From NCBI RefSeq assembly GCF_001761485.1, contig NC_090772.1, positions 868,001 to 932,000 on the forward strand: a stretch of 64,000 bases of DNA, in the 5' to 3' direction. The notes below the pieces were generated by a model. That model worked only from the letters and a program-made list of their open reading frames with translations. It had not been told where the DNA came from and did no database searches. Shown piece after piece: positions 11,139 through 22,647 of this stretch. The position numbers were made by a program, and so were the translations under genes. Origin of the DNA: Yarrowia lipolytica. Taxonomy: Eukaryota; Ascomycota; Dipodascomycetes; Dipodascales. Position 1 is the first letter of the stretch; each line of letters opens with the position of its first letter.

Positions 11139-12836
11139 ATGTCCGAATCATCGCCACCCCCCAACTACTACATTCCGGCATCGGTGAACATCACCTCACT
11201 CCCCCCGGAAGTGCTTTCCAAGGTGATGCAATGGGCCCTCCCCTCGGCAGACGCCGAATCAGGCAACTCCGGAGAGACCTACTACAGCCAGACCAACTGG
11301 CTGGCCAAATGCATGACCACACACTCTTCTTTCTACAACGCCGGCGTGCCTCTATTGTACCGCCATGTGGCTTTCTCGCACTCTCTTGAGTTTGACCGGT
11401 TCCTCAAGTCCATCTTGGAAACCGGCTATGGCGTGCTCGTCAAGTGTCTGGATTTCTCTGATTTCACGTCTGTTGGACTGGGCCGAACTGCCCGAATGAA
11501 CCAGGAAATCCAGTACGTGACAGCAGAGACAATCTGCCATGCTCTGGAGCTGTGTCCGAATCTCGCCGAGTTTCTGGGCTCCGAATCCATTGGAATGGAC
11601 ATGTCTGCTAAGGTGCTGACCCGTCTGCTCTCCATGCCCTATCTGGAGGCTCTAGACTTCTGTGGAGCCACTCATCCGACCTTTACCCAGGGCTTCATTG
11701 AAGCCATGAACTTTTACGCGCAGCAGGAGGTTTACTTCCCCAATCTCATTCGACTGTCTTTCCACGCATGTTCGAATCTTTCCGACGACATTTTCCAAAA
11801 GCTGCTTCCCCGACTTCCAAATCTCGAGCAGCTTGATCTGACACATACCCAGGTGAAGTCCGCATCTCTGCTTGACATTCCAGCCTCTGCCAAAATCAAA
11901 TACCTGTCTCTGGCACGCTGCTACCATCTTGACTCACAGGGACTACTCAAGTTTCTGGTCGTTCATCCTGCAACTCGGCAGCTGGAGTGGCTGTCTCTCA
12001 TGTTTGAGGCCACCAAGCCCTCTCCCATTGCCGCACGTGATTTTGATATCATTCTCAAATACCTCCCCATGGAAACTCTGACGACTCTGAATCTGCACGG
12101 CTGTCTGCCGGTCAACCAGACGCATCTGGAGCTCATCTGCTCTCTCAAGAACCTCGAGTCGCTCAGTTTGGGCTACACAAACATCCCGTTTGAGTGCCTA
12201 CGCAAGCTGCTTCCTGAGCTGCCACACCTCAAGTACATTGATATCTCCGGAAACCCTTGCATCAACCAGTGGTCTATTCAAGATACGGCACTACTGAACG
12301 CAAATCGAAACGTGGAGATGTTTGAAATATCATCCGATGTTCTCTCTCGTCTCACAGGTGTTCGAATCCCTGGCTTCTGTGTCCTTCAAGGACAGGGTAA
12401 CCGAGGTTGGGTCACTCGAGGAGACGATCCTCCAACCCCCCGAAGACTCGCAGCCACTGGAGAGTCTCCCCTCAGCAGCTATCTGCACACGGTCCCCCAG
12501 GTGACCAACAATTCCGAAACACATGCCACTTCGCAAACTGTGGCTCCTCCAAAGTTTTCCTTCTCGCAGTTTGCTCAGGCCAAGATCGAGCAGAGCAGCA
12601 AGTCGCCTCCCGCTCGACGGTCGCCTGGAATGCGACCCATTGTGTCAACTAGCACGGCGTCTTCTTTCCGAAAGGTCAAGACTCCCATGATGGTGCTCAA
12701 CATGGACATGGGTTCGTCCATCTGGATCAAGGCCAGTCGTAAAATCAACATGTGTCAGGTTGGCATTGGAGGTCTCAGCACCTCCGACGCCGTCAAGGAG
12801 CGTGGTATTTATTTGTACTATGCTTTTAACAAGTAG
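11139..12836 (+). CDS. Leucine-rich repeat protein, F-box-like
   Basis: Encodes 565 residues. The first 60 hold a degenerate F-box-like segment (ITSLPPEVLSKVMQWAL) followed by residues that fit the rest of that fold. From about 100 to 390 there are irregular leucine-rich repeats of the FBXL/RNI kind, for example LPNLEQLDLTHTQV and LKNLESLSLGYTNI. A basic, Ser/Pro-rich region follows (450-500), and a conserved-looking C-terminus. Such proteins usually act as substrate receptors of SCF ubiquitin ligases, but the F-box is weak and the substrate unknown. The start is fixed by the splice acceptor one base upstream. Confidence 0.8.
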   Translation: MSESSPPPNYYIPASVNITSLPPEVLSKVMQWALPSADAESGNSGETYYSQTNWLAKCMTTHSSFYNAGVPLLYRHVAFSHSLEFDRFLKSILETGYGVLVKCLDFSDFTSVGLGRTARMNQEIQYVTAETICHALELCPNLAEFLGSESIGMDMSAKVLTRLLSMPYLEALDFCGATHPTFTQGFIEAMNFYAQQEVYFPNLIRLSFHACSNLSDDIFQKLLPRLPNLEQLDLTHTQVKSASLLDIPASAKIKYLSLARCYHLDSQGLLKFLVVHPATRQLEWLSLMFEATKPSPIAARDFDIILKYLPMETLTTLNLHGCLPVNQTHLELICSLKNLESLSLGYTNIPFECLRKLLPELPHLKYIDISGNPCINQWSIQDTALLNANRNVEMFEISSDVLSRLTGVRIPGFCVLQGQGNRGWVTRGDDPPTPRRLAATGESPLSSYLHTVPQVTNNSETHATSQTVAPPKFSFSQFAQAKIEQSSKSPPARRSPGMRPIVSTSTASSFRKVKTPMMVLNMDMGSSIWIKASRKINMCQVGIGGLSTSDAVKERGIYLYYAFNK

Positions 12837-13194
12837 AAATTATTTATAATGAATGATGATATGATTATGAAAGTGTGGCTCGTGCCGTAAATGATCCAAA
12901 GTGGTGATTAGTATAGGTAAATGTGTAGAGACAAGAGTGGTATTGAGTGGCAGGGTAGCCCTTGGAGTATAGCAACAGTAGAACTACCGGGTACCGGGTA
13001 TCAGTAGTGTATCAAGGGTATGGACAGTAACGACCACAGTCTAACGACTGTAGCAATATCAGACTAAACAATAACATTAACTAATTACATCACAGCCCAG
13101 TGCACAGCGCAACTTCGTAACTGATGAGAGATCAGTGCACTGTACAACTTCGTAACTGGGCGTGAGTTTTGACATACACCATTAAACAGACAGG
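12837..13194. other. Convergent intergenic region
   Basis: Lies between the 3' ends of the LRR gene and the nucleoside transporter gene. It contains a direct repeat (13098-13158) and otherwise AT-rich termination sequence. Confidence 0.6.
13098..13158. repeat. Direct repeat, 26-base unit x2
   Basis: The segments at 13098-13123 and 13133-13158 share CAGTGCAC and CAACTTCGTAACTG with three differences between, at a period of 35 bases. Confidence 0.8.
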
Positions 13195-15405
13195 CTAACC
13201 GTTTCCAGCAGCCTTAGCAGCGGCCTCGGCAGCAACAGCCTGGATGGGGGTCAGGAAGTGGGTCATATCGGCCAGAACCATTCCGGCGACACAAGCAGAG
13301 AGCAGGGTAGAGATGGCTCCGGTGATAAGAGCAGAGATGGCCATCTTGGAAATATCTCCGGATCGTCCGGGGGCAAGTTTTCCAAGCACACCAATCTGGG
13401 TACCGACAGAACCAACATTGGCGAAACCACACAGAGCGTAGGTGGCCAGCATGGCTCCTCGCTTGGACAGGTTGACGTACTCACCCTTGGGGTCGGACAG
13501 CATTCCGTAGGCAACAAACTCGTTCTGGATGATCTTGACACCAATGAGCTTGGAGATCTTGTAGATTTCGTTTCGGGGAGTTCCGAGCAGGAAACCAACG
13601 GGGTAGAAGAGGTAGCCAAGCATCATATCGATGGTAAGATTGGGGTCATGGATGTTCCAGAAGCCTCCGAACCAGGTCAGCAGAGCGTTGATCAGAGCCA
13701 CCAGGGCAATGATACACAGCTGGGTGGTCATGATAGCACCTGCAATGACGAGACCAAGCCAAGCACCGTTAGCAAAGGCGTGCAGCACGTTATCGGCCTC
13801 GGCAGTATCGTCCTCAGGAATGACGACTCGTCCAGAGGTCAGAGTCTCTTCAGTCTCAGGGAATCGGAGCTTGGAGCAGACAATGGAGCCGGGAATAGAC
13901 ATGATACATGAGGAGACCACTGCCTGGGGGTTGATACCCATACCAATGTAGGCGACGAGGGTGGATCCGGAGATGGTGGCGAAACCAGAAGCCATAATCT
14001 GGTGGATCTCGGCCTTGGTCAGGTGAGGAATGAAGGGTTTGATGAGAATAGCAGACTCTCCCTGTCCAATGAAAGGAGAGGCGGCAGCGACAACCGACTC
14101 TGCACCTGACACCGACATGGTCCAGAAGAAAAAGTAGGCAAACTTACACACACCCCACTGGATCCATCCCCAGTAGAAGAAGATGTGGATGAATGCAATG
14201 AAGAAGAGCACAGCGGGGAGCACGGTGAAGAAGAACATTCCGAGCTGGGAAGTCTCCGGCGTGGTGATGAAGGCAACACCATCCTTGGCAAACTCCAACA
14301 GCTTTCGAGCAAGGAACGAAATGAAGTTGAAGATGTCGTAACCAGCCTTGGTTCGCAACACAAACAGAGCCACAATGTACTGCATCAGCATACCGGTGAT
14401 GATGGTGTGGGGCTTGATAGCCTTTCTGTTGTTGGAGGTGACGTACAGGGCGAAGATTGCCACGATACAACCAAAGAAGGAGATGGCTCGATCAGATCGT
14501 TTCGAATCGGGGTACTCTCGGATGACAAAAGTACCCAGAAGAATGACACCAATGCAACCAAGAGCAGCCAGAGGAATTCGAGCAATAGGAGGAATGTAGC
14601 TGACAGCTCTGACTACCGTTCTCTGCCAGATCCAGTTGGCCCAGATAAGCAAATAACGGGCGGGAAGGTACAGGGTAATCAGACGGGCCATGATGAACAT
14701 CCACAGGATGGTGGGGATAAGCCACATGTGTCTGTGCTTGTCCTGGGCGACAATGGAGATCCACCAGGCGGTGAAAAACACACCCCAGAAGATGTGGAAG
14801 CACCATCGGTACTTTCGGATGATGTACTTGACCGACCACTTCTTGATGTTGGGGTCGTTGTCGGGGTCCAGAGGGTCCACAACTCCGGTTTCTTCGCTCA
14901 CGGAGGCAGAAAGACCGCCCTTTTCGTCCATCTTCTCTACAGTGCTGATGATCTCCTGGTCCTCCACGTGATGAGAACTGGAAGTCGAGTGTCGGTGCAT
15001 CTCGGGGTCCGCGGGGTAATGGCTATGAGGAGGATGCATGGTAGGCTCGTCCATTCGGTCTCGGGGAGGCGAAGTGTCTCGCTGGGGGATATGCAGATCG
15101 GCGTACACGGTGGGCTTCTTGTGGGCAGTTCGAGCATGATGGGGATGGGTGTGGATATGCTGGTTGTGGGGGTCCAGAGCGGGATCCGGGTGGATGTTGT
15201 GAGGACCGTCAGCATGGATACCTTCTCCGTGGTGGACGTAGGGATGGGTCAGGGAGTGCGAATGCGAGTGGCCATGCGAGTGGCCTTGCGAATGCGAGTG
15301 ACCATGGTGGTATCCCTGTTCCTGGCCGTGTTCTCCGGTGACTCGCACCTCTTGGATGTCAGCTTCCTGACGAGAGGCGTCCAAGCTCTGTTTGGGGGTG
15401 GACAT
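13195..15405 (-). CDS. Concentrative nucleoside transporter (CNT family)
   Basis: A 736-residue membrane protein that should import nucleosides with protons or sodium. The first 190 residues are cytosolic and include an unusual run of His-Ser-Gly-His repeats (about 35-110). The transporter part begins near residue 195 and has about ten to thirteen spans. The motif GQGESAILIKPFIP and the following ASGFATISGSTLVAYIGMGI are the nucleoside- and ion-binding core of CNT proteins. S. cerevisiae has no CNT member, its nucleoside carriers being of other families; this is from memory. Single exon; the ATG at 15405 is the first in frame. Its His-rich head may bind zinc, which is inference. Confidence 0.93.
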   Translation of the reverse strand: MSTPKQSLDASRQEADIQEVRVTGEHGQEQGYHHGHSHSQGHSHGHSHSHSLTHPYVHHGEGIHADGPHNIHPDPALDPHNQHIHTHPHHARTAHKKPTVYADLHIPQRDTSPPRDRMDEPTMHPPHSHYPADPEMHRHSTSSSHHVEDQEIISTVEKMDEKGGLSASVSEETGVVDPLDPDNDPNIKKWSVKYIIRKYRWCFHIFWGVFFTAWWISIVAQDKHRHMWLIPTILWMFIMARLITLYLPARYLLIWANWIWQRTVVRAVSYIPPIARIPLAALGCIGVILLGTFVIREYPDSKRSDRAISFFGCIVAIFALYVTSNNRKAIKPHTIITGMLMQYIVALFVLRTKAGYDIFNFISFLARKLLEFAKDGVAFITTPETSQLGMFFFTVLPAVLFFIAFIHIFFYWGWIQWGVCKFAYFFFWTMSVSGAESVVAAASPFIGQGESAILIKPFIPHLTKAEIHQIMASGFATISGSTLVAYIGMGINPQAVVSSCIMSIPGSIVCSKLRFPETEETLTSGRVVIPEDDTAEADNVLHAFANGAWLGLVIAGAIMTTQLCIIALVALINALLTWFGGFWNIHDPNLTIDMMLGYLFYPVGFLLGTPRNEIYKISKLIGVKIIQNEFVAYGMLSDPKGEYVNLSKRGAMLATYALCGFANVGSVGTQIGVLGKLAPGRSGDISKMAISALITGAISTLLSACVAGMVLADMTHFLTPIQAVAAEAAAKAAGNG

Positions 15406-17013
15406 GCTGATGTTTTGTTTAGTGGGGCGGTGTCAAGCTGGTTGCCACTTGATCACCAGGCTTTTCGAGAAGACTCGTAGGGGGAAAACCTGAAAGCACC
15501 GTTTTTGGAGGGGGTAGTTGCACTTGCCGATAACAACTACTCTATGGACTAATGTTGAAGAGTCCGAAGGGTTGAAAAAGTTGAAGACGAGGAGAAAGAA
15601 GAGACACAGACGCGCTTGTCTCTAGCTCTCCGGATCCAAGACGTATATATTCTCTTTTTTTTGGCTACATCTTCCTTCACTTTTGCTTTTTTGCACCCCC
15701 GAAGGTTGTGTCAGACCAACTTAGCCAGCCTTTTTTTTGTTCTTTGGACTGGCTTTCAGGCCTAAACTTTGGTCGAAACCTTGGGCCAAAAAATTATTCA
15801 TTGGCTAGAGTTTAGATAGCGATTGCTAGATAGCGATAGTGGTCGTTCTTTGTGGCGTGTGAGAGTCGGTGTCTGCTTACAAGCGGGCTCTATTGCTGTA
15901 TCCCTTGTATCTATCCTAAGTGCGCCTTCACCAACACATGTCTTCCAACTTGACCTGCAGTGCACTGGACCCACACGCAGCACCGCAAGAACGACCACGA
16001 GAGCTAATCATGGAGTCGGGATGTCTGAGAATCTACGGATGTGTCGAATTTGTCGATCGACAGAGATATCTGCGAAGTTGCCTCTCGTCCACAAGCCCAT
16101 CTGGCCTGTGCCTCGTGCTGTTTCACAGATAACACCCTTCTCAATCTCCCTGGGCTCTTGACAGTTATCGCCAACAATAGTAAACTCTCGAAGGTTAGAC
16201 TCGAGGACCTTCCGCTGTATTGATAGGGATATATGGGCTGCCATAGACAAGTTGCGGATTCCATTAGTCACCCAACATACTCCCCACATTCGGAATATTC
16301 GTGTACACCTGTTTTCCCTCCCGATTGAAGCCCCCAAACATCACCGGAGACATGTTCCCCTCCTACACGGCATCAAACTGTGATTGCGGTCCTTGTCCAT
16401 CGAACTCTGATTGTCCACAGACTTTCATGTCTGGTCATGAGTGATGAGCAGCTTGTCAAAGAATTACGAGGCTGTAATAGAAGAAACATCCGTGGATGAA
16501 TTGGACATGAGAGGGCCGGGCCATAATCGATTGAGCATCCACCAAACTCGGACTGGAACACGCGGTAATAAAAGAACGCTTTGCCTAAACCTAGCCTTGC
16601 TACTCCCCATTCGCCGCTAATGTTACAGCAGAAATAGTCGACGAGGCTAGAAGCCATAGATTCATCACTAATACCATTATTATATTCTTAGAAAACTGGT
16701 AATTCAGCCGCTTTGACGGTAGTATTTGCAATAGTCCGTTTGTACCATTGTCTGTCACCGTCTCGAGATGCCCTTTTGAGTCCATGTGGGTCTCGTAAAG
16801 TCGATATTTTCTGTGCCAAGTCGCTTACATTTTTACTTGACGCCGCGCTCTTGGCACAGGCACAGGTACACATGACACAAGTGGCTATAGGGAGAATACA
16901 ACGGTGCCAGAGGAAGAGCTGGCGAGGTGGTATTTAACGGCCATGTAAGAAATGTAATCCCCGAAGCTTTCCAAAGTCCGACAAGGGAGGCCATATTGAA
17001 TAAAACATGAGAG

Positions 17014-17052
17014 AAAAAAAAAATAGAAAAAATAGAAAAAAATAGAAAAAAA
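17014..17052 (+). repeat. A-tract tandem repeat (TAGAAAAAA)n
   Basis: Runs of five to ten A separated by TAG, three times in a row, followed directly by an AT-rich stretch to about 17085. Such tracts are common in origins and nucleosome-poor DNA. Confidence 0.75.
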
Positions 17053-17097
17053 TTTAGACGTTATAAATTGAATCTAAAATTTACGTGATAACAAGTA

Positions 17098-17126
17098 GGG
17101 GGAAATGAGGGGAAATCGAGGGAAAT
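17098..17126 (+). repeat. Short tandem repeat, GGGGAAAT x3
   Basis: Three units at 17098, 17109 and 17120, each a run of G then AAAT, spaced 11 bases apart. Confidence 0.7.
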
Positions 17127-19732
17127 ACAGGACATTCACGCGCCTTGGAACTCTTCCAAGGACTCGTTCCTCGATGGTCTTGTCAATAGTCTCACGTGAC
17201 ACGGACTAACCGTTTCGGGAAAATATTCCATTGTGCATGTGCAGATCTTTGTCTGTCAACCCTAAAAAGGGCCTGCTGAAGGAACCCCACCAAACGGCAC
17301 AGTGCCGTGCGTGATAGTGGCTCGGTTATTGGGAAATGAAAAGTTGCCGGGATGAGGTGGCGACTGAAAGGCTGGGGGATGCCGGGGAATGGGAGACGTA
17401 TACAAGTGTTGTTTTTTCGGGTTGTCTGTAAAAACGTAGCGACTTGTAGGAAAGGAACGACACACTGTACGCACCTGCGATCAGTCAGTGCACCCGTGGT
17501 CCCTTTAGTCACATATGGTGGCCACTGCGAGACCTTCTACTTGTACTTGCTTGTACGTGAGACCAAGACTTTGGGGGGGAAGGCGGTGAAGATGGACAAG
17601 GGACTTGGAAAGAGGGACTGAGAGAAGAAGAAGAAATAAAAAGGGAGATTGAGACCTTCGCGTGACCTTTTTCAAACCCCGACATCGTCTTTACTTGGTG
17701 TCTGACCACTAATATTCGTCCTATAAGACTTGGACCCAAGCCTGCCATTTCTTTCGCTTTTTTTGACTACAGAGTTGGCGCTAACTTCAGAGTCTCTTTT
17801 AGAATTGCAAGACAAGATTTTCGAGCCTACACGCGATCACCGAACAATATTCCGACCGCTGCAAGACATCCAGTATGAAGCATGTGAGAGGTAGGAGCAA
17901 GTTTGAATCATTGGAAGGAGCCAGCGGTTGCCGTTTGTGTTATTCGCGATTGTCTTCTAGTGTCAACTGCGCATCCGTTTGCGTCACTGGTGAGAGTCCA
18001 GACCTATCCCTCCCGTTGTGTGCGTATCTAGCTTCTCTGTCTCTAGCCCTCCGTGTTTAGCTCCAACTTTAACTAAAAGGCCAACTAGTTTTTAACGCCG
18101 GCTAAGTATAAAACTAAAAGTGTGCTCGTGTGCGTTCTCTGATAGTGATTTTACAACATATGCTTTGTACAAGGCCACATCTAATCTCCCTCGAAGTAAG
18201 AGCAGCAGGCTTGTGGCTCTTTGTTAGCCGTGTCCCAGGGTCATTGGACTCTTCACGCCGTTGTGGCTTTCTTAGCACCCTGTAACACAGCTACTGTACT
18301 CGTACAAGTAGCCTAGCCCCCATCGTTTGTAGGCCTTTTATGTCCCGGAGCAAGTTGACGGGATTAATAAAGGATGACACACTCGACTAGTAATCAAGTA
18401 GTCAAGCTCTCAGGTCCTTGTGACGTCCCCACAAAGACACATACCCCAGTTTTGTGGGGAACGGTACTCTAGTTGGCTGCTAGAGAGACCGTCCAACCCA
18501 AACATCAAGTGTTCCGACGGATCTACCGACGGGCCGTCAGCCATTAGTCTTACAAATACGAGCTTCGTCTACCTTGACTGCTTTCGGATTAGCTCCTTGT
18601 CCTGCTGGATTGATGCCGTCTCTTCTTATCAGTATCTTCTCCCCCTGTCTTCTTTGTCATGACACGAAACAAGCAGCCACCCCGGATTGTACGGCGCTTT
18701 AATACTTGGTCAGCATCGACGGCTTGGGAGGTGCCAAGTGCTTGTACCAACTTATCACGTCTGCTATCTTGGCGGCTTCCTAACCATTTCGGTGGCTGTG
18801 GCTTTCCCTTATCTCCACTCCAAGATAACGGGCCGTACCTGTAACTTTGGATACTTTAGCAAGCCGTGTGAGATTTAGAAAGAAATAGATAGCGGCGGGT
18901 AGCTTCAAGGCAAGATTGAAGCTCAGAATTGGTTCTACTGTATTAATCGATGGATGGTAAGGTGCTCATAGAAGACAAGTAAAGATGGGCTGTTAATGCA
19001 CAGTAGGTACGAGGCTGGTAGTGAGATACTGATAGAGAGATGATGAGACACAGTAAGAAAGTCCGAATAATACAAATGTCTCCAGATCTCTCCAAGTCTT
19101 TCTTGGAACTGAGTTCACCTTGGTTGTATGGGTTTGACTTGGGATACTCTCCTACTCATGAGACGCTCGGGCGCAGCCTCCATATCTTGTGTTTATGATA
19201 CAAAATTCAGGCAACTTTCAGAGCTTCGAGACCAAATCCAAACCACGGACTTTCTTCATTGCTCGCTCTCAGTTCAAGTTAATCGATCAGTGATCCGTGG
19301 AATGGATACCCAGGCTAAAACATAGGCGTAGAGCGATATCTTTGAGATAAGTGACATTGGTTAATTGACCATTTACGACCTAATTGAACATAATCAACAA
19401 GCCTTCTCTCACTTGGACCTCTGTCAAGTTCATTTCATTGTACTGGATGTGCAGATCTCAACATTACACCTCTCCCCATTCAGCCGAAAATCTGTCAAAA
19501 AAAAACCTGCTATTGGTATACACACTACTATAGACTCTTTTATCACAGGTGGAAATGACCATGTTATTTACACACTCGACATCCATCATGATTTTTTCAT
19601 CCCTACTCTGTTCGCTCGTGTTTGTATTAGCTGCTGTAGTTATACACTGTACAGTATAATTGACCACAGCTCATCTGGATGCACGCCTAGCGGCTGTTAA
19701 CTATGTACACGGTCTATGCGGTCGTTCAGGAC

Positions 19733-20248
19733 CTACTGCAGAGAGATTCCGCACTTGTCGTAGACCTCAGCTCGAGTGGTGTCTCTGACAATGCCCTCGA
19801 TGGTTCGTTCGGTTTCAACCCAATCAAGCACTCGATCAGCGTCCGATTTCTGGTTGGTTCGAGCCTCGGCGGCGTAGGGATCAAGCGGCTGTCGTTTAGC
19901 AGGCTTTTCGTTTTCGTCCTGAGTCTGAGCAGCTTCAGTCATATCTCCTCCCTTCTTGTCCTTGGCTAGACGGGCCACATCGCCACAGTAAGTGAGAACT
20001 CGGTCTCGCTCGTTCCATGCGGGTAGCAGCACCTCCTGTACAAACTCGTTACACGCGGGTTTGTAGCCAGTGTATCCAGAGTTATGTTTGATTTGCTCTG
20101 CGGCGGTGTCATTGCCCAGTTTTGAAATGGTCACCAGAACTCGGTCGTCCACAGTTTTGCGACTTGCCCGGAGAAACTGGCGCAGGGCACGGGCTTCGAT
20201 GCAATTAGCTGCTGTCAGACCGGGCTTGGGCGGGGTCCAGGAAGACAT
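19733..20248 (-). CDS. MIX23: Mitochondrial intermembrane-space protein Mix23 (CCDC58 family)
   Basis: Encodes 171 residues. The order of landmarks fits the Mix23/CCDC58 family: an early cysteine (residue 16), the segment RKTVDDRVLVTISKL, a central cysteine (66), RDRVLTYCGDVARL with a third (88), and a cysteine near the end (YDKCG, 167). Family members are small helical proteins of the intermembrane space with paired cysteines that form disulphides through the Mia40 relay and support protein import. This copy is longer than the human one (144) because of a polar, low-complexity insert at about 95-130. The family call rests on pattern recognition, not alignment. Confidence 0.75.
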   Translation of the reverse strand: MSSWTPPKPGLTAANCIEARALRQFLRASRKTVDDRVLVTISKLGNDTAAEQIKHNSGYTGYKPACNEFVQEVLLPAWNERDRVLTYCGDVARLAKDKKGGDMTEAAQTQDENEKPAKRQPLDPYAAEARTNQKSDADRVLDWVETERTIEGIVRDTTRAEVYDKCGISLQ

Positions 20249-21375
20249 GATGACGTGGTGTGGGTTAGTGTGTGGGCTGAGATCTGGATTATGCAGGTTG
20301 CTGTGGAAGATCTGGAACTGTGCTTAGTCATGTATTAGTAATGATGTAGGCATTGTGGAAGGCTGTCGTAACTGAACCGGGTGGAACCGACCATTGACGA
20401 TGTTGTCGGCGCGTCAGACAAAATAAAGGAAGTAATAATCCAATTGTGAAGTTGAGTAGTAACAAGGCCAGATGGCTGGTCAAAGGGAGGAAGGAATAAA
20501 CAGTTGCCAGAAGAAGGCCATGAGAGCTGTTGTAGAGCTTAGAACTGTTGTAGAGCTTAGAGATGTTGATACGTTCATTAATACTATATATTATCCATTC
20601 TTCTTGCTGATAGAGATATATTCTTCTACCCCCTCCGATATCCTTAGTTTACCCTAACTATATGTCCAAGTAAATGTTGTCTATTTTGTTTGGGTAACAC
20701 TTACGCTGGTGATGCACTCTCCCATTTGCCATTCTCCACCCCAACAAAACACTTGACTCTGCGCATCTCCGACCATCCCTCTTCAGGACTAGAAAAAGGA
20801 CAAGCACGCACCACGTGCAGGCGGATATAGCGGCCCAACCGTTGGCGTGGTTGTGAGACATCAAAATCAAAATAATATATAGGTCTTTCCTAAGCTACAG
20901 TCTAAAATAACCGTACTCTTATCAGACATGTTGGAGAAATGTGCAGTAGTTAGAGAGACTCGAAAGTGCGTAGAACTCGTAAATTCGCAAATAATTCGAC
21001 TCCATCTTAATATTCGCGCTTTTCTCGTCATTATTTCACTTTCCTTTTTTTCCTACACCCTCTTCTTGCGCCTATAACCACATCTATTTCTTCCTCCACT
21101 GCAAGTAGAGGCCCCCCACAGCCAGCCACAGCACAATAATGCTACACAGCAAAACCCGTACTTGTAGTGGGAGCCACTCGCAAAAAGCAGCCACAAAATG
21201 CAGCTGGCCGGATTGGACAAACACACCTTATCCCTGCATGTCTTTCAAACCGATCCACATGAAAAATCCAACCTACAAAAGTGCACGGCAGACCCTAACC
21301 CCACTCGCCAAGCAACAGATATGCAATGTGGGGGACGGCCGCTCAAATTTCTAACCACCCACCAGCAACCTCCAG
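20249..21375. other. Intergenic region between divergent genes
   Basis: About 1.1 kb with the promoters of MIX23 and the F-box gene. It includes a direct repeat at 20527-20561 and a pyrimidine-rich stretch near 21020-21090. I see no gene. Confidence 0.6.
20527..20561. repeat. Direct repeat, 17-base unit x2
   Basis: CTGTTGTAGAGCTTAGA occurs at 20527 and again at 20545, one base apart. Confidence 0.85.
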
Positions 21376-22647
21376 ATGCCCCGATTTCTGCGCAAATTCC
21401 GACGCACGCGCCCGGTATCTACCGAGCTGGCGCCGCTCGAAACGCTGCCCGTCGAAATCGTCGAAAAAATTCTCCTCTATCTCCAACAAGACTGCCAGGC
21501 CGCGGTGGAGAAACAGGGCTACACCGACCATGAACTCACCATTCGCAGCAAAAACCTGTACTTGCGGTCGCTCATCAACCTCGCCAAGTGCTCGAAAACG
21601 CTCCAGACTGATCTGCTGGCCCCAGTCATCTACAGACAGGTGCTTTTGACCTGTAAGACCCAGGTGGAGAGGTTCTACAAGGCCCTGTCAAAGGGATACA
21701 TTAGACAAGAGATTGTGGCTGCTGTGGAGATTGTCATATTCGAAGAAGTCACCAATGACAACCCCCAACAGGTCTCTATCGCATCGTACTCCTACAACAC
21801 AGACACCAACCAAAAGACATACCAAGAACTTATTGTGGCTATCGTCAAAAAACTGCCCTCTCTACAAGAGGTACGAATCATTAACATGGCCCCAAAGTTC
21901 CAATTCCGAAGCTCAAAACCGTCGCTCCATGTCAAAAGCCTCACTGTGTCTACGGAACCAGGCTGGAGAGTCTACATCCAACCAGACATTCTCGAGCAGT
22001 TCCCAAATATCGATACCCTCAATCTACAAGACATTGTCATTGATGGAAACTCCCTGTCTCGAAAATATGCCAATGGCAACACATCCCCGGCACAGGGATC
22101 GCCGTTGACGCCAACCAAGTCCCAAAATAGAGCCTCCTCGTACTTCTCCTTCAGACCCTCGTCTCCTAAACCTCCAAAGGAAGACAATGAGACGAGAACA
22201 TCTCCTCTGGGCATCACTACCCTCCAACTCACAGACTGCATCATTCACCCCACTGCAGTACCAGAGATCCCACGGTTCTTCGATAACTTGCACACATTGA
22301 CCCTCAAGGTAAAGGCAAAGACTCAGATCAAACTGCTGGCGGTCGCTCCCCTATTCCCTACCCTCACAGACTTGACTGTAGACATCCAACCAAGCAGCCA
22401 AACAGACTTGCTGCCATTCCTGGAGAAGTACAACTTGGAAGCATTGCCCAAGCTGCAAAAACTGACGCTAGTCGGTATCACCCCGACCCTGTTGACGCAC
22501 GCACAGTTCGTAGCTGCCGCGGAAAAGATGGCCATCAATGAAATGGACTGCCACTTTCTCCAACGACCAGCTTCCACTTTCGCACAAGATATCAAACTGT
22601 CCCTATCCCCTACTCTCTACTACAAGAACCAGAGACTCGACTTGTAA
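21376..22647 (+). CDS. F-box-like protein, hypothetical
   Basis: Encodes 423 residues. Residues 20-40 (LETLPVEIVEKILLYL) match the start of an F-box, the Skp1-binding helix bundle of SCF ligase receptors. The rest has scattered leucine-rich segments (LPSLQEVRIIN, FPNIDTLNLQD, ITTLQLTDCII) suggesting a degenerate LRR fold, interrupted near 235-275 by a Ser/Pro/Lys-rich disordered insert. Single exon, with ATG preceded by CTCCAG. It is the second F-box-type gene in this part of the window. Substrate and pathway are unknown. Confidence 0.72.
   Translation: MPRFLRKFRRTRPVSTELAPLETLPVEIVEKILLYLQQDCQAAVEKQGYTDHELTIRSKNLYLRSLINLAKCSKTLQTDLLAPVIYRQVLLTCKTQVERFYKALSKGYIRQEIVAAVEIVIFEEVTNDNPQQVSIASYSYNTDTNQKTYQELIVAIVKKLPSLQEVRIINMAPKFQFRSSKPSLHVKSLTVSTEPGWRVYIQPDILEQFPNIDTLNLQDIVIDGNSLSRKYANGNTSPAQGSPLTPTKSQNRASSYFSFRPSSPKPPKEDNETRTSPLGITTLQLTDCIIHPTAVPEIPRFFDNLHTLTLKVKAKTQIKLLAVAPLFPTLTDLTVDIQPSSQTDLLPFLEKYNLEALPKLQKLTLVGITPTLLTHAQFVAAAEKMAINEMDCHFLQRPASTFAQDIKLSLSPTLYYKNQRLDL

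Larger units (their letters stand above)
15406..19732. other. 4.3 kb gap without a recognisable gene
   Basis: Contains the CNT promoter (a TATATA run near 15644), several frames under 115 codons without recognisable domains, and short protein-like stretches near 16060-16340 and 18420-18860. A-tract and GGGGAAAT repeats lie at 17.0-17.13 kb and one TCACGTGA at 17192. No paired GTGAGT/CTAAC signals suggest a hidden spliced gene. Confidence 0.5.

Noticed and set aside
14185-15480. 431-codon open frame antisense to the CNT gene
   Set aside because: Shadow of a well-supported transporter; composition follows its hydrophobic codons.
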